Origin: Hetaerina americana
Taxonomy: Eukaryota > Arthropoda > Insecta > Odonata > Calopterygidae
Length of the DNA stretch: 64,000 nucleotides
NCBI GenBank assembly: GCA_022747635.1
Contig: JAKTNV010000005.1
Location: forward strand, 49,181,513-49,245,512
Direction of reading: 5' to 3'
In this document: positions 30,651 to 40,876 of the stretch, piece by piece
Layout of the letters: every line of letters starts with the position of its first letter
Position numbering within the stretch: the stretch's first letter is position 1
The notes under the pieces: generated by a model
Told to the model about the DNA's origin: nothing
Seen by the model: the letters and a program-made list of their open reading frames with translations, nothing else
Databases searched by the model: none
Program-made: the position numbers and the translations under genes

Positions 30651-30786
30651 TTTCAATGCAACGATTTCAGAGTTTAAAAATCATTCGACTTCACCGGGAT
30701 TCGAACCCAGATCCCTCAACAAGGATCCGGGTTTGAACCCCGGTCAAGGCGAATGATTTTTACACTGTGAAATTGTTGCATTGAAA
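30651..30786. repeat. Fold-back pair of tRNA-derived SINE promoter fragments
   Basis: Arms 30651-30714 and 30723-30786 are inverted repeats of 64 nt with 56 matches, separated by CTCAACAA. On the minus strand the left arm has GGTTCGAATCC (30707-30697), an exact Pol III B box. The right arm on the plus strand has GGTTTGAACCC (30730-30740), a degraded B box. The shared AATGATTTTTA and TTGCATTGAAA phrases follow each box, so two copies of one tRNA-like unit lie head to head. Confidence 0.75.
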
Positions 30787-30870
30787 TGCACATTAGCGGA
30801 TGACTCCGTTAAAAGTTACTGCTGCGGCAACTCCCGCAGTTTCTTTGGAATAAAATTAAGGGAGTTGAAC
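30787..30870 (+). repeat. SINE-like domain with conserved hairpin
   Basis: GATGACTCCGTTAAAAGTT then ACTGCTGCGGCAACTCCCGC AGT, which can fold with ACTGC/GCAGT as the base of a stem, then TTTGGAATAAAATTAAGGG. The hairpin and downstream phrase recur at 31178. It directly abuts the SINE fold-back and may be the body of the same element. Confidence 0.65.
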
Positions 30871-31174
30871 AAATCTCTCTTTTGTGAGCCGATTTAAATA
30901 CTATAGCTGTAGACATGAAAATTCCGATGTTTTATTTAAATTCCATCCATTAAAATGCATTCAAATCGAATGGATGAATCCAAAAAGTGATGGATAGAAC
31001 CGAAATGCGTGCTGTACAAAACCTTTTATACGACCGATGAAAATTGGCCATGAAATAAAATACTAATAGGAAATCAAGAAATTGAAAGAAAAAGATCTTT
31101 CTCTACTTCATAGGAGGATTTTCTAAATGAATACATCGTCAAACTTAATTTAGGCTTTCCAGTAGATGGGAAAA

Positions 31175-31230
31175 TGTAGTTACTGCTGCGGCAACTCCCG
31201 CAGTATCTTTGGAATAAAATTAAGGGAGAA
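31175..31230 (+). repeat. Second copy of the SINE-like hairpin domain
   Basis: GTTACTGCTGCGGCAACTCC onward is almost identical to 30816-30865, including TTTGGAATAAAATTAAGGG, but the upstream GATGACTCCG part is absent. The copy therefore starts inside the unit, as a truncated insertion or a partial duplication about 360 bp from its twin. Confidence 0.75.
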
Positions 31231-34200
31231 AGAAACAGGTCACATGAGAAAATTTGAAGAAACATTGTTCCGTAAAAATTCCATTCCGGAGGGAATAAGT
31301 TCATAGCTCGCTGTTTGGCTTAGAGAAGGAAGAAAGAATGACTATGAGGATAAAGCACCTCGTGGATAACAGCCTTGCTGCTGAGAGGAGTCATAATCCA
31401 AATCCCCCTCTCAAATTGCGTCCACCTGACGGCGATATTGCCGGCGGCGCGTGCGGCGAACCTGACCCAAGCATTCGACACCCCCCACCCCCGTCGACAC
31501 CGAGAGATGCAGTTTCGCTCGTGGCGATAGAGAGGGCCGGAGGGTGGTAGGGGAAAGGTGGGGGAGGGGGGAAATGGAGAAAAAAGGTGAGCTAGAGGGA
31601 GGGAAAATCAAAATTTTGGGTTGGCAGGGCCGACTCCCACCATCCCCGTCCAATGCCCTCTCGACCAGCACCCTCCCTCACCTCCATCCCTATTCGTTCC
31701 CGCTCACACCCCGTTTTCCCCCTCCACCCGAGTGGCTCCGCGGCTCGGGCTACATAACGCTACGAACCCTCGCACAAACACACGGGCGCCATTCCTCGCA
31801 TTAAGCTCGCTCGCCCCAAGGATGCATCTTTGAAAAGGACGACGGCCGAGGGAGAAGGGAGGATGAGAAAGGAGAGAGCAAAAGTTGGGGGGGAAGGGGG
31901 CAGGGAGAGTCGGAGATTGAGTCCTGGAGATGCACGACGGAGGAAGGATGCACGTGCCAGGGGTGGAAAAACTACGAGCCGGGGGGTAGATGGGGGAGGG
32001 TGGGTGGGAGAGAGGGAATGAGTCTAAGGAGCGGACCTCGCAATTCAAGCGCCCGGTCTAACAACAAGAAAAAAAAAGTTCCACTCCTTTCTCCGAGGGA
32101 AGCAGGGGAAAAAATTCAGAAGACCGCACCCGAGGTCCGTGTCAAGGAACCCGTCGCCCGTTTTAATTCAGGGATCCGTAACGCATGCCTCTCGTCAGCG
32201 TCCGCGGCCCCGGAGGGGATAAAAAAATATATATATCTTCTCGCCAGGCGAGGTACGCGCTTTGTCTCCGCCTTAAAATTAGAATCGGACATCAAAGGTG
32301 ATGGAAACGGATATATTCCCACCTCCCACCGCCACCCCCAACGCCGACCTCGCCGTAAACAGTGCACTCCTGAAACTATTTCGCGATGGCAAATAAAATT
32401 TAAGATGATGGTGTAATACCTTCCCCCACCTCCGTGACCCAATTTTAAAAAGCTACCGTTGATGGGGGTTTAATTCGGGTGGAGAGGGGAGACAGGCGAG
32501 CCCATTTGCTCCATTAGGGCCAGGTGGGTAATTTTTGGTGGTGGTTAAAATTTCAGAGAGGAAACTTAGGGGGTGGGAGGAAGGAATCCGGCGTCAGGGC
32601 TATCTTAAGAGTCTTTAAGATGCAAAAACGACAAACTCACCCACCGTGAAAGGTCGACGAGATCGAAAATCCATTTTTAAAATCTACCCCGAGTGGGATG
32701 CAAATTCAGGCCCGAGTTGGGAAGTTACAAAAGCAATCTTTCTCTCGCCTTTGATAGTTATAATAATGAATCGGAAGGCTGGCTGGTGAAGGTAGCTAAT
32801 TAAACACAACGGATTTCACATACACGCGGGTAGGAGGGATCAGTTCATTTCTCTATACTGCTTCCCGTTCCTGGGAAGATCTGATACCCTGAAAAACGTA
32901 CGTCGTGGGAAGAAGATGGGGGTGGTCAGAGGCGACGCCATGAATCAAATCAGGACCGACCGCAGTCCAGCGCGCAAATTCGTTGGACTACCGACCTACC
33001 TACTATTCTTCGATATAAAAATTTAAAATATTCGCCCTCCAAATCGGAAAGGCCTCACGGACATTAAACCCTTTGGGTCCGGTAATTCCGTTTTTCTCAG
33101 TTCCCTCTCCGTACATTCCTCCAGGTTCTTTTACGCTGCCGTCTTACTTTTCCTTACCCAAATATTTATGAAGAGGAAGAGAGCAGGACCAACTTGGAGA
33201 AAACGTTTTCCCGCCCGCACCGCAATAGCAAGGCAATTGTTGGCACGGGCTCAATTCCCGTGAGATAGATGCGGGGGGACGCAATTCCCCCAAATAGGGC
33301 ACAAGCGTTCGAAGTTGTACCGACTGGGGATCCGACAAGGCGCGACCAAAATAAAGGGCCCTGAAGCCCGAACCGTTCCGCCACTATCAATCCAGCGTGA
33401 AGGAGAAAGGGTGCGAGGGAAGGAGACAGAGGGAAAAGGGTTGAAGAGGAACGAGGTGACTCCGCCGAGGAAGACGGCAAAGAGTCCCTCTTCGGTGGGA
33501 ATATAGGTGGGTATAAACCCGTTACATGGTGTTTGAATTAACCGCATAAAAATCAAGAAAGCAGACCTAGGAAGACGAGAGGAACTATGCAAATTTTTAT
33601 TTCATGCAAGTCGGTCGTTTTTCAAAAGCGCGGAATATTTCAGATCAACCATCTGAGAAAAACTAATAAATGGTGAATAAAACATGAATAAAAAAAACTA
33701 GCATCAGCTTTGTTATAAACATTATATGAAGGAACATAATTCTCAATGGGCTTGAATTTGAAATTTTCTTGATTTTCTCGATTAGCATAAATGTATGCAT
33801 TAGCAGTGGTCAAAGAAATTCGCACAAGGTACGGTTTCCAAATAGGTTTATGAGCTCGACTTGTCTTGTGGGGTTCTAGGCCATTAGAAAAAGAAAGAAC
33901 CGCATCCTCTCGAAAAGATAGAGTGCTTCAATAACAACACCTCGGCCAGCTGATGACTTTGCGCTGTCCACGTTAATAACCAAAAGCTAAAAGCCCTCAA
34001 TAAATAAAGCTGCAGGATGAGAAGAAATTTTGCACGGCTCTTGAAAAATCGGTTCCGAGAGCGAGGGCAGACAAGATGAATAGCGCGCGGAATGAAGTGG
34101 AAGTCCACTTCCGGATGCACACAAATGGAAACTCCATTCCGAGATTCACGCGCGCCTAAAAGGAAACAAATCCTACCAAATAATTAATTAATTCTGCTGA

Positions 34201-34865
34201 AAATATTATTCACACAGGCCAATTTTGCGCGTACAAGACCTTCAAATGCCCGACTGATATGATTCCACAACAAATTGAAAGTCGCACGCACTCGTAAAAA
34301 TTACTAATCAGTAGTACCGATACTCCTCGTCATATTTACCCCAGAAAATATCTAATGATTCAAAATTAAGTACATGCAGAGAAAATGAATGAATATGAAA
34401 AATGTGAAGAAATGTAATGCCATCTTACGAAATGCCATCTCACAGAAATACAGGAATATTTTCACAGAGGTATTTTAATGAACTTTGGAGTGTGAGTGTA
34501 TTATTCCTTCTCATTTAATTCTTGGAGAGCAGCCACGAATTTCCTGGGCTGAAATCATGAAACGAACCAAATCGTATACTCTTTGAAATAATTTAATAAT
34601 CTCAAGCCGTACGCAGGTAGGTTTTTCAAAATCGAGCCACTGAATACCTAATACCTACTAGCGAGCGCTGTAAGAATATTCTCAACCCATTAGAAATTAT
34701 GCTCACAATAATATATTAAGATGGATCATTTTTATAATAACGGAATTATAGATAACATCTGAACTTAATATGTCCCATGTGTTCATCAAATAGCGGAGAA
34801 AACATAAAACCGATGGAAAATCCAAATTATTTATGAAGATCATCTGAACTCTGAATTAGTACGAA
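31231..34865. other. Intergenic with G+C-rich islands (31400-32250 and 33150-33500)
   Basis: The first island alternates G/A-rich (31530-31600, 31840-32020) and C/T-rich (31640-31730) blocks. Frames of 60-140 codons occur on both strands without domains. A T/A run with ATATATATAT is at about 32230. The rest is AT-rich. No gene recognised. Confidence 0.4.
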
Positions 34866-34869
34866 ATAC

Positions 34870-35650
34870 CGAGGACGAATTGGTTCTAACGAATACGTAG
34901 TTCACCAAATGGTACAGTACGACCGTGGAATAAGTGTTGGAGAGATACCAGCGCCTATGGGCATATTGAAAGGACCTCTGTGCCACACATTGACTGAATA
35001 ATTGGACATACGTAAGCTATCCGCACGTAGGTTGTTGCGTTTGCTCACTTTGGACCAAAAACGCATTCGAATCAACATTTCCAAAGCCCGGCCGGAGCGA
35101 GTGGTTCAAGCGCAACGGTAGAGATTTTTTGCATTGATTCATAACCGTAGATGAAACTCGGATCCACTACTATGCTCCAGTGACGAAAGAAAAGTCAAAA
35201 CAGTGCACTATAAAGTCCGTAAAAGGCGAAAATTCCATCGGCGGAAGAAAATACCGACTGTTTTTTGGGAGATTCACGAAAGGCAATACGTAATAACGGG
35301 AGACTATTACGCATTATTAACTGCCGAGTTGAAGGCAGAAATAGCTAAATAAACGACCGCATTTGAAGAATAAAAAAAGTGTTTTTCCATCAGGACAACG
35401 CGGCGGTCGCCATGGCCAAGGTTTTGTTAGGTTACAGAGATTTTCATCGGAATAGGAGGTTATGGTATACGTATACGCCAAATATATTTATTAAAGATAT
35501 CAACCACCATTCGGAAGGGCAAAAAAAATTAGAGCACCCCTGAAAAAAGGTGTATCGACTCAAACGGAGATTATGTTGAAAAATACAAATAAATTGGAAG
35601 AAAAAATGTCTTGTTCATTTGATGGGTGGGAAACTTTTTAGACTACCTTA
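34870..35650 (+). mobile_element. Old, decayed mariner copy
   Basis: Plus-strand translations in shifting frames give ordered mariner transposase segments over about 700 bp. The 3' end GGGAAACTTTTTAGACTACC (about 35629-35648) looks like a worn mariner terminal repeat. The 5' terminal repeat and N-terminal HTH are not recognisable, so the copy is truncated or eroded there. It is the only mariner copy in the window that retains the catalytic region. Confidence 0.75.
34889..35600 (+). pseudogene. Mariner transposase pseudogene
   Basis: Recognisable pieces in order are VHQMVQYDRGISVGEI (linker and second HTH), LDIRKLSARRLLRLLTLDQK, VDETRIHYYAPVTKEKSKQ with the first catalytic Asp in VDE (35145-35200), ITGDYYALLTAELKAEIAK, a frameshifted segment ending in IRTTRR that replaces the usual HQDNA motif, and EGQKKLEHP near the C-terminus. 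Several in-frame stops (for example after EIAK and after LEHP) and at least two frameshifts rule out function. The usual Trp after VDET is Arg. Confidence 0.75.
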
Positions 35651-36114
35651 ATAGAGACTGGCTTCCTCAGGGCAAAGTTTGTTCAGAAAATGTGCACATT
35701 TTCACACAGTAATGTTTTCACTTACCCATTATCGTCCTGCATTATTTCTGGAGATTTCAATTAAATGAGAAACCTATGATGTTTTTACTCACTTTACCTT
35801 TTCCTTTCTACGACAAATGGAATGGTTCGATACCTTATGTAGTTCCGAGTCTCTGGGTTCATTTACAAATTATGCTGAAGATAAAAATTATGGCAAGAAA
35901 ATAAAAAGGATAACTCGTTCTAGCTAAAGATAATGCCATTGGTGACGCAATGATGACGGATACAAGAGATTAGACTCGCCATATTCTTTGACACCTTGAC
36001 ACGCATGTTCATGAAAATGAAATTAATTGTTGTTTCTCAATAAATGGTGAGAAATATATTCCAATGCTCGAAAGGCTATAAACTCTTACCTGCGATCCAC
36101 ATTTAGCACCGAAG
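35651..36114. other. Intergenic, AT-rich
   Basis: Spacer between two mariner copies. Nothing recognised. Confidence 0.45.
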
Positions 36115-36116
36115 TA

Positions 36117-36869
36117 CGAGGGTCATCCGGAAAGTAGTACCCGTTCGTGAAATAAAGACACAAAAGTAAATATTAACAAACATAAAAAATTTTATTTGAA
36201 AGAGGATACTTTAAACTACTTCTCAACATAATCTCCAAGCAAATTAAGGCATTTGTCATAACGTGTGACAAGTTTCTGTATTCCTGCTGCATAGTCCTTC
36301 GCCGCCAGCTCATTGAGATACGCGAGGGACCCATCTTGCACAAATTTTTGCATAATGCAGATGGTGTTTAACAATTTCATGAACAATTGTTCGAGAAACA
36401 TTGGGAAAATGCTCACAGATGTCATCAATTGTGACGCGCCGATCGTTCCTCACGAATTCGTCAACTGAGCTCACCAGTTGGTCTGTAATGACAGACGGTC
36501 TCTCCGAACGCTCATCGTCGTGTGTGTTCCCCCTCCCCATGTTGAAGTTGCGACACCACCGCCGAACAGACGACTCGTCCATTACATTGTCTCCATACAC
36601 CTCCTTTAATTGGCGATGAATATCACATGGGCGAACGTTTCTTGCATTGAGGAATTTAATCACTGCCCTCACTTCACAACTGGCGGCGTTCTCAATTTTT
36701 TTAAACATTGTAAACAATCACAGAAACAACACAGGCAATGCTAGCGTCACGCAACTTGGCTCAGAGAAGGCAGACAAGCCACTGAAGCTATCTGACCTCG
36801 TCCAGCGGCTACTCGCGTCGTCAGCACTTCATGCGGCACGAACGGGTACTACTTTCCGGATGACCCTCG
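36117..36869 (-). mobile_element. Young mariner internal-deletion derivative with perfect ends
   Basis: Perfect 33-bp terminal inverted repeats (36117-36149 and 36837-36869) begin CGAGGGTCATCCGGAAAGTA and are flanked by TA at 36115-36116 and 36870-36871. The 753-bp element carries the transposase start and end but lacks the catalytic core. Perfect repeats and an intact duplication suggest recent movement, driven by an autonomous relative elsewhere in the genome. Confidence 0.92.
36216..36717 (-). pseudogene. Mariner transposase with catalytic core deleted
   Basis: From ATG 36717 an intact 135-codon frame encodes both N-terminal helix-turn-helix units: VRAVIKFLNARNVRPCDIHR, SSVRRWCRNFNMGRGNTHDD, then VDEFVRNDRRVTIDDI and the linker CARWVPR. 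It runs to a stop at about 36310. In another frame the C-terminal tail follows at once (LAYLNELAAKDYAAGIQKLV, then TRYDKCLNLLGDYVEK, ending 36216). The join lies near 36310-36325 and removes the DD(34)D domain. If expressed, the first frame would be a DNA-binding protein able to compete for ends; that is inference. Confidence 0.85.
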
Positions 36870-36944
36870 TATATGTTCTTAGTTACACACTCCGCGGTTT
36901 TACAGACTTTGTTGGATAATTAATATGCACTTATTGAAAAATCT

Positions 36945-37020
36945 ATTTCATCTACATCAATACCCTGCAAGCCACCAAAAAGGTGTGTGGCAGGGGGTGC
37001 AGCACCAGGAGGAAAGGGTA
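36945..37020 (-). mobile_element. LINE 3'-end relic
   Basis: Minus-strand reading gives CACCCCCTGCCACACACC, then GGTGGCTTGCAGGGTATTGA and TGTAGATGA. Both stems are preserved with different pairs (CCCTGC/GCAGGG outer, CACC/GGTG inner). It starts 76 bp after the mariner derivative. Confidence 0.7.
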
Positions 37021-40000
37021 AGGGATGAGGGCGTTAGGGTTTATTTAACTTCCTCCATATCATATTCCTTGAAAAATGGTCCACATGAGCTTCTTTTGTA
37101 AATCACCGGATACGTTTTAAACTGTATCATACCAAACAGAAGAACGACAGAGGACCCAGAAGGATTTTTTCCACGGAATTTTCCCAAACGGAAACACGTT
37201 TAAACGCAAAATTTTGAAAAAAAATACGCATATATAATAGAATCAAGGTCTTTGGTACATGAGATAAAATTTTGAGGTACAAAGCCTATTCTCTACACTA
37301 GATCTTGTTAAAAATATTGAAATTCATTTAAAACGATGAATCGGGTATACACTAAGGATGGTAAATCATCATAAATAAAAGAGGCTCACCGAGGGGAAGC
37401 CAGATGGAAGCAAAGGTAAGGATCATGCAAAGAAAAACATGGATGCGCATCTTGGAGACGGATATGGATGCCAAATTTGCAATAAGAATAAAAGGATGAC
37501 AATGAACTGTACAAAAGGTCAAGATTAAAATGAGCTTGTAGCGCAATGTCGATGATGACATTATTTTCAACATTCAATATAATGCTCCAACGTTATCCCC
37601 CACACTTTTTGTAATTCGACCCAATTTTGATACTTGGTTAAGTTATGTCTCTCTCACTCTCAATATTCTGCCGCATTATAATGGCATGCGTTAGCACCGT
37701 TTACATTTAATAAATAAACAAGATGCTACCTCTATTAACAAGAATTTCTCCTTCGAGTTCGGTTAAAAGAAACATCCCAACGAGCACACAGAGCCCCCTG
37801 TGTACGCGGGACATCTGATTCGGCCCAGGGCGGAAAGAGGGTACTTCGTCCCAGCTTTAATTAAACACGGGCCGCTCGGGAAACTCGAGAGCAACCTCCG
37901 ATCTACGACACCGTCACCAATTATTCCGCTCGCAAAAAAATAAACCGATCGATTTTTACAGGTAAGAGACGCGGTAACATGTAACGACGGGAAAAAAATG
38001 CGAACGACCTTTTTCACATCACCGAGGTCGTGTTTTCCGTGATTAATTTGAGTGCCCCAAATGGTAAAGAGGAACTGCGATCAATAATATTGAAGGAAAA
38101 ATTGAAGGAAGAGTACAGGAAGGAGATCATTTACGGCTGTTTTCGGTATGAAATTTGGAAATCTTTCGAAGTCAGGGAAATCTACTTTATAGTGTTTCTG
38201 ACGCCGATTCTCCCATCACTTTCCCGGCGCTGACATTCCCTTCCTTTCTTCTCTTCTCCCCAATCGCAAAGCTTTTTCATTCTCTTTTCTCCTGCAACTC
38301 ACCCTTCCCCTTCACTGCAAAAAAAATCCCTCCCCTCTTCTCCAGTGAACCTCCCCCTCCCAAAGAAATTCGCTCCTTTGAAGAATTTTTATTCTCGTTC
38401 ATTTATTTTGCAAGATATTAATTATCAGTTATTAAGGAATAATACCTTTCCTCATCTACCGCAACGAATTCCTCGTCGAAAATATCTTTTCATACGTTCT
38501 CCCTGAAAATCACAAAGAATTCCCATAAAATACGACTGAGCAATAAATATCGGGAATGAAACATTTCTAGTTCCTGAGTAACTCATTACAGGTCGCTCAA
38601 GATTCAATGTGCATTAGTTTTCTAGTCCATCGAGTGTTAGAGCTATCAAGAGGGACTCGTAGAGAAGGGAAGGTTATGTGAATGGCGGAGTGATATAGTA
38701 TTATATTCCAAGATTTATTTTGGCCTGACACGAAAGGACGTTACGTTAATATTGGCACATATAGCCTAAAACACTAAATACTGTGTGCTAGCTATAGATG
38801 CTATACCTACTACTATACTAAAATGTATAATTAATTCTATATACCTAAAACCATGCTTTGACAATGTATATTTTTACTTATTTTATTCTTCGGTATTATC
38901 TACATTATTATCGTTAACTTCAAATTCTTGTCAAAATTGAAACAGCAACATAGTTTAGGACATCAATAGGCGACAAAAACAAGAAAAATTCTGGCCATTT
39001 TTTCGTTTTATTTCTCATGAAATATCTACAAAATTCAGATAACATGGTACTATCTCCATTTTACATAAGCCATTTAACCATTAAGTAGAGATTCATTGCC
39101 TTCGATGTACAAGAATCAATCATATTTATTTTACCCAGTGATAAATGTCCATGTAGCAAATTACACTTCTTTATTCCCTGGTCAGAAATTTGGCATTATC
39201 ATCAGGATATTATCAGCTCCTTAATAACGAGTACCCAATCCACCGTTTTCCTGATCATCTGACAAGTAAATGTGTATTTTAGTAAAAAAGAGAAGTCAAA
39301 ATTATCATTTCGGTCTTAAGCATCAGAAAATTCATCATTCCAGTAATTAAAATTATACCTATACCGGTTTTATGTCAAATAAAACCACAGATAGGGATCA
39401 AACAAGACAATTTATAATCAATGCCGTCGATGGCGCCTATCATAACATATTAATAATTACATCGCACGTTTACGTTGCTTTGGATTTCTTTACAATACGG
39501 AGGAGGTCTTCACACGGTAAAATGTCAGTTCTTTAACAAAGAAACCAAATATTAGCTACTTGAACGCGTGTAGTCTATGTCATAAAAATAAAGTTGCGAT
39601 GCATATCCTGTTCTAAGGGAAATTAAATATTAATGTTTCTTTTTTAAACGAGGGAGTGTATGCTATTACAGCAACGATTACGAGTACATAGACTTTTTAC
39701 TGAATTGCCTCATATTTCCATTACTACGACATTAATTTTTCTTCAAAATCAAAATTAACAGGTGTACTGAAGCTGGATATGTAACCGTTAGATAAGCGAT
39801 GTAGGGAAAGGAAAAGAAGGTATGCTAGATGGAATGAAAGGATCTCTCTCCACCCTCTCCCCCCCCCCCTCTCACTCTTCTCAATCCCGAATTAAACGAA
39901 GAAGCCTTTAGGTTCTACCCCCATACTTCCTCTCTGGGCCTCATTCACATTCCTGCGTTGCACACCTCTCGCTTACAAATGTTGACGAATACGTCAGCTT

Positions 40001-40420
40001 TAACGACACTGATGGTTTACGCTTCAATATCGGGCGATAACCGGTGGTCAAATGCCAGGTAAAAGAACGAGAGAAAATATGAGGTACACTTGGCACCAAA
40101 TTTGCTCGATGGGTTAAAATATTACGTTGCCAAAAATCAACTTTGATCCTTTTACAGCTAATATCCTCCTCAATTGTACCCTCCTCAATCGTACCTCATT
40201 CAGTGTCTCAAGTCTTTTCGGCGTGCGAAGTCAAACCTTATAAATGCTTCTGTCATTAAATACCGTTTGTTATTTACATAAGGGACTCGAAATATAATAA
40301 TTAACCTTGGAAAAGGTTATATCGTAACACAAGAACGTCTGAATTTAGAACAGTGAAATCATGAAATTCTTAATGCCGAATTTTAAAGTAAATACTTGTC
40401 CATACGGAGCAAAATTACTA
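37021..40420. other. Intergenic, AT-rich
   Basis: No gene recognised on either strand. A C-run (about 39860-39870) within a short C/T tract is the only compositional feature. Frames of 60-90 codons (37352-37577, 37763-38017, 38155-38421) have no domain. Confidence 0.45.
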
Positions 40421-40876
40421 TCATGCCTTCAAATAGGAACCGGCTTTTGTACAGCCACTCACGTAAACCCTTCGATCACACTTTTTTGTCAAATATGAAT
40501 TGGAATTGAGACAAAAATAACTGGAGTCTTTAATATAGCGAATAAGTATTGAATGACAAAAAGTAAATTGTTGATTAAGTTTCATTGATGAGATCCGACG
40601 GATGTCCACCGTATAATAAACTTCGGAAAAATAACTGCATGACGTCCACGAAATTCGAGTTCCAAGAGGGATGCTAACTAGTGAGTTTTTAAACACCATG
40701 CCGAACAAATTGATTTTAAATGCAGTATCTAATTTAATATTGAAATGAAAAACAACCCGGTAAACGGGTAAGCTAGAAGGCATATTTTCCACGATAATAC
40801 ATAAAGGAATAAAATACATAAAAATAATAAATAATAAAATATAAGGCACTCCATAGATGTTCTCTAACGCTTTCAT
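40421..40876 (-). CDS. Unidentified 151-codon ORF with N-terminal hydrophobic segment
   Basis: This is the longest frame in the AT-rich part of the window and has a true ATG (40876-40874). Residues about 9-30 are strongly hydrophobic (PYILLFIIFMYFIPLCIIV), like a signal peptide or a single membrane anchor. The rest is a mixed sequence with several Cys (WTSCSYFSEVYY, FCHSILIRYIKDSSYFCLNS). I recognise no family. Length alone makes it somewhat unlikely to be chance at this base composition, but there is no splice, promoter or conservation evidence. It may be part of an unrecognised gene or mobile element. Confidence 0.2.
   Translation of the reverse strand: MKALENIYGVPYILLFIIFMYFIPLCIIVENMPSSLPVYRVVFHFNIKLDTAFKINLFGMVFKNSLVSIPLGTRISWTSCSYFSEVYYTVDIRRISSMKLNQQFTFCHSILIRYIKDSSYFCLNSNSYLTKKCDRRVYVSGCTKAGSYLKA

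Noticed and set aside
33225..33265. GGCTCAATTCCCG resembling a B box
   Set aside because: No matching A box at the right distance and no other tRNA feature.
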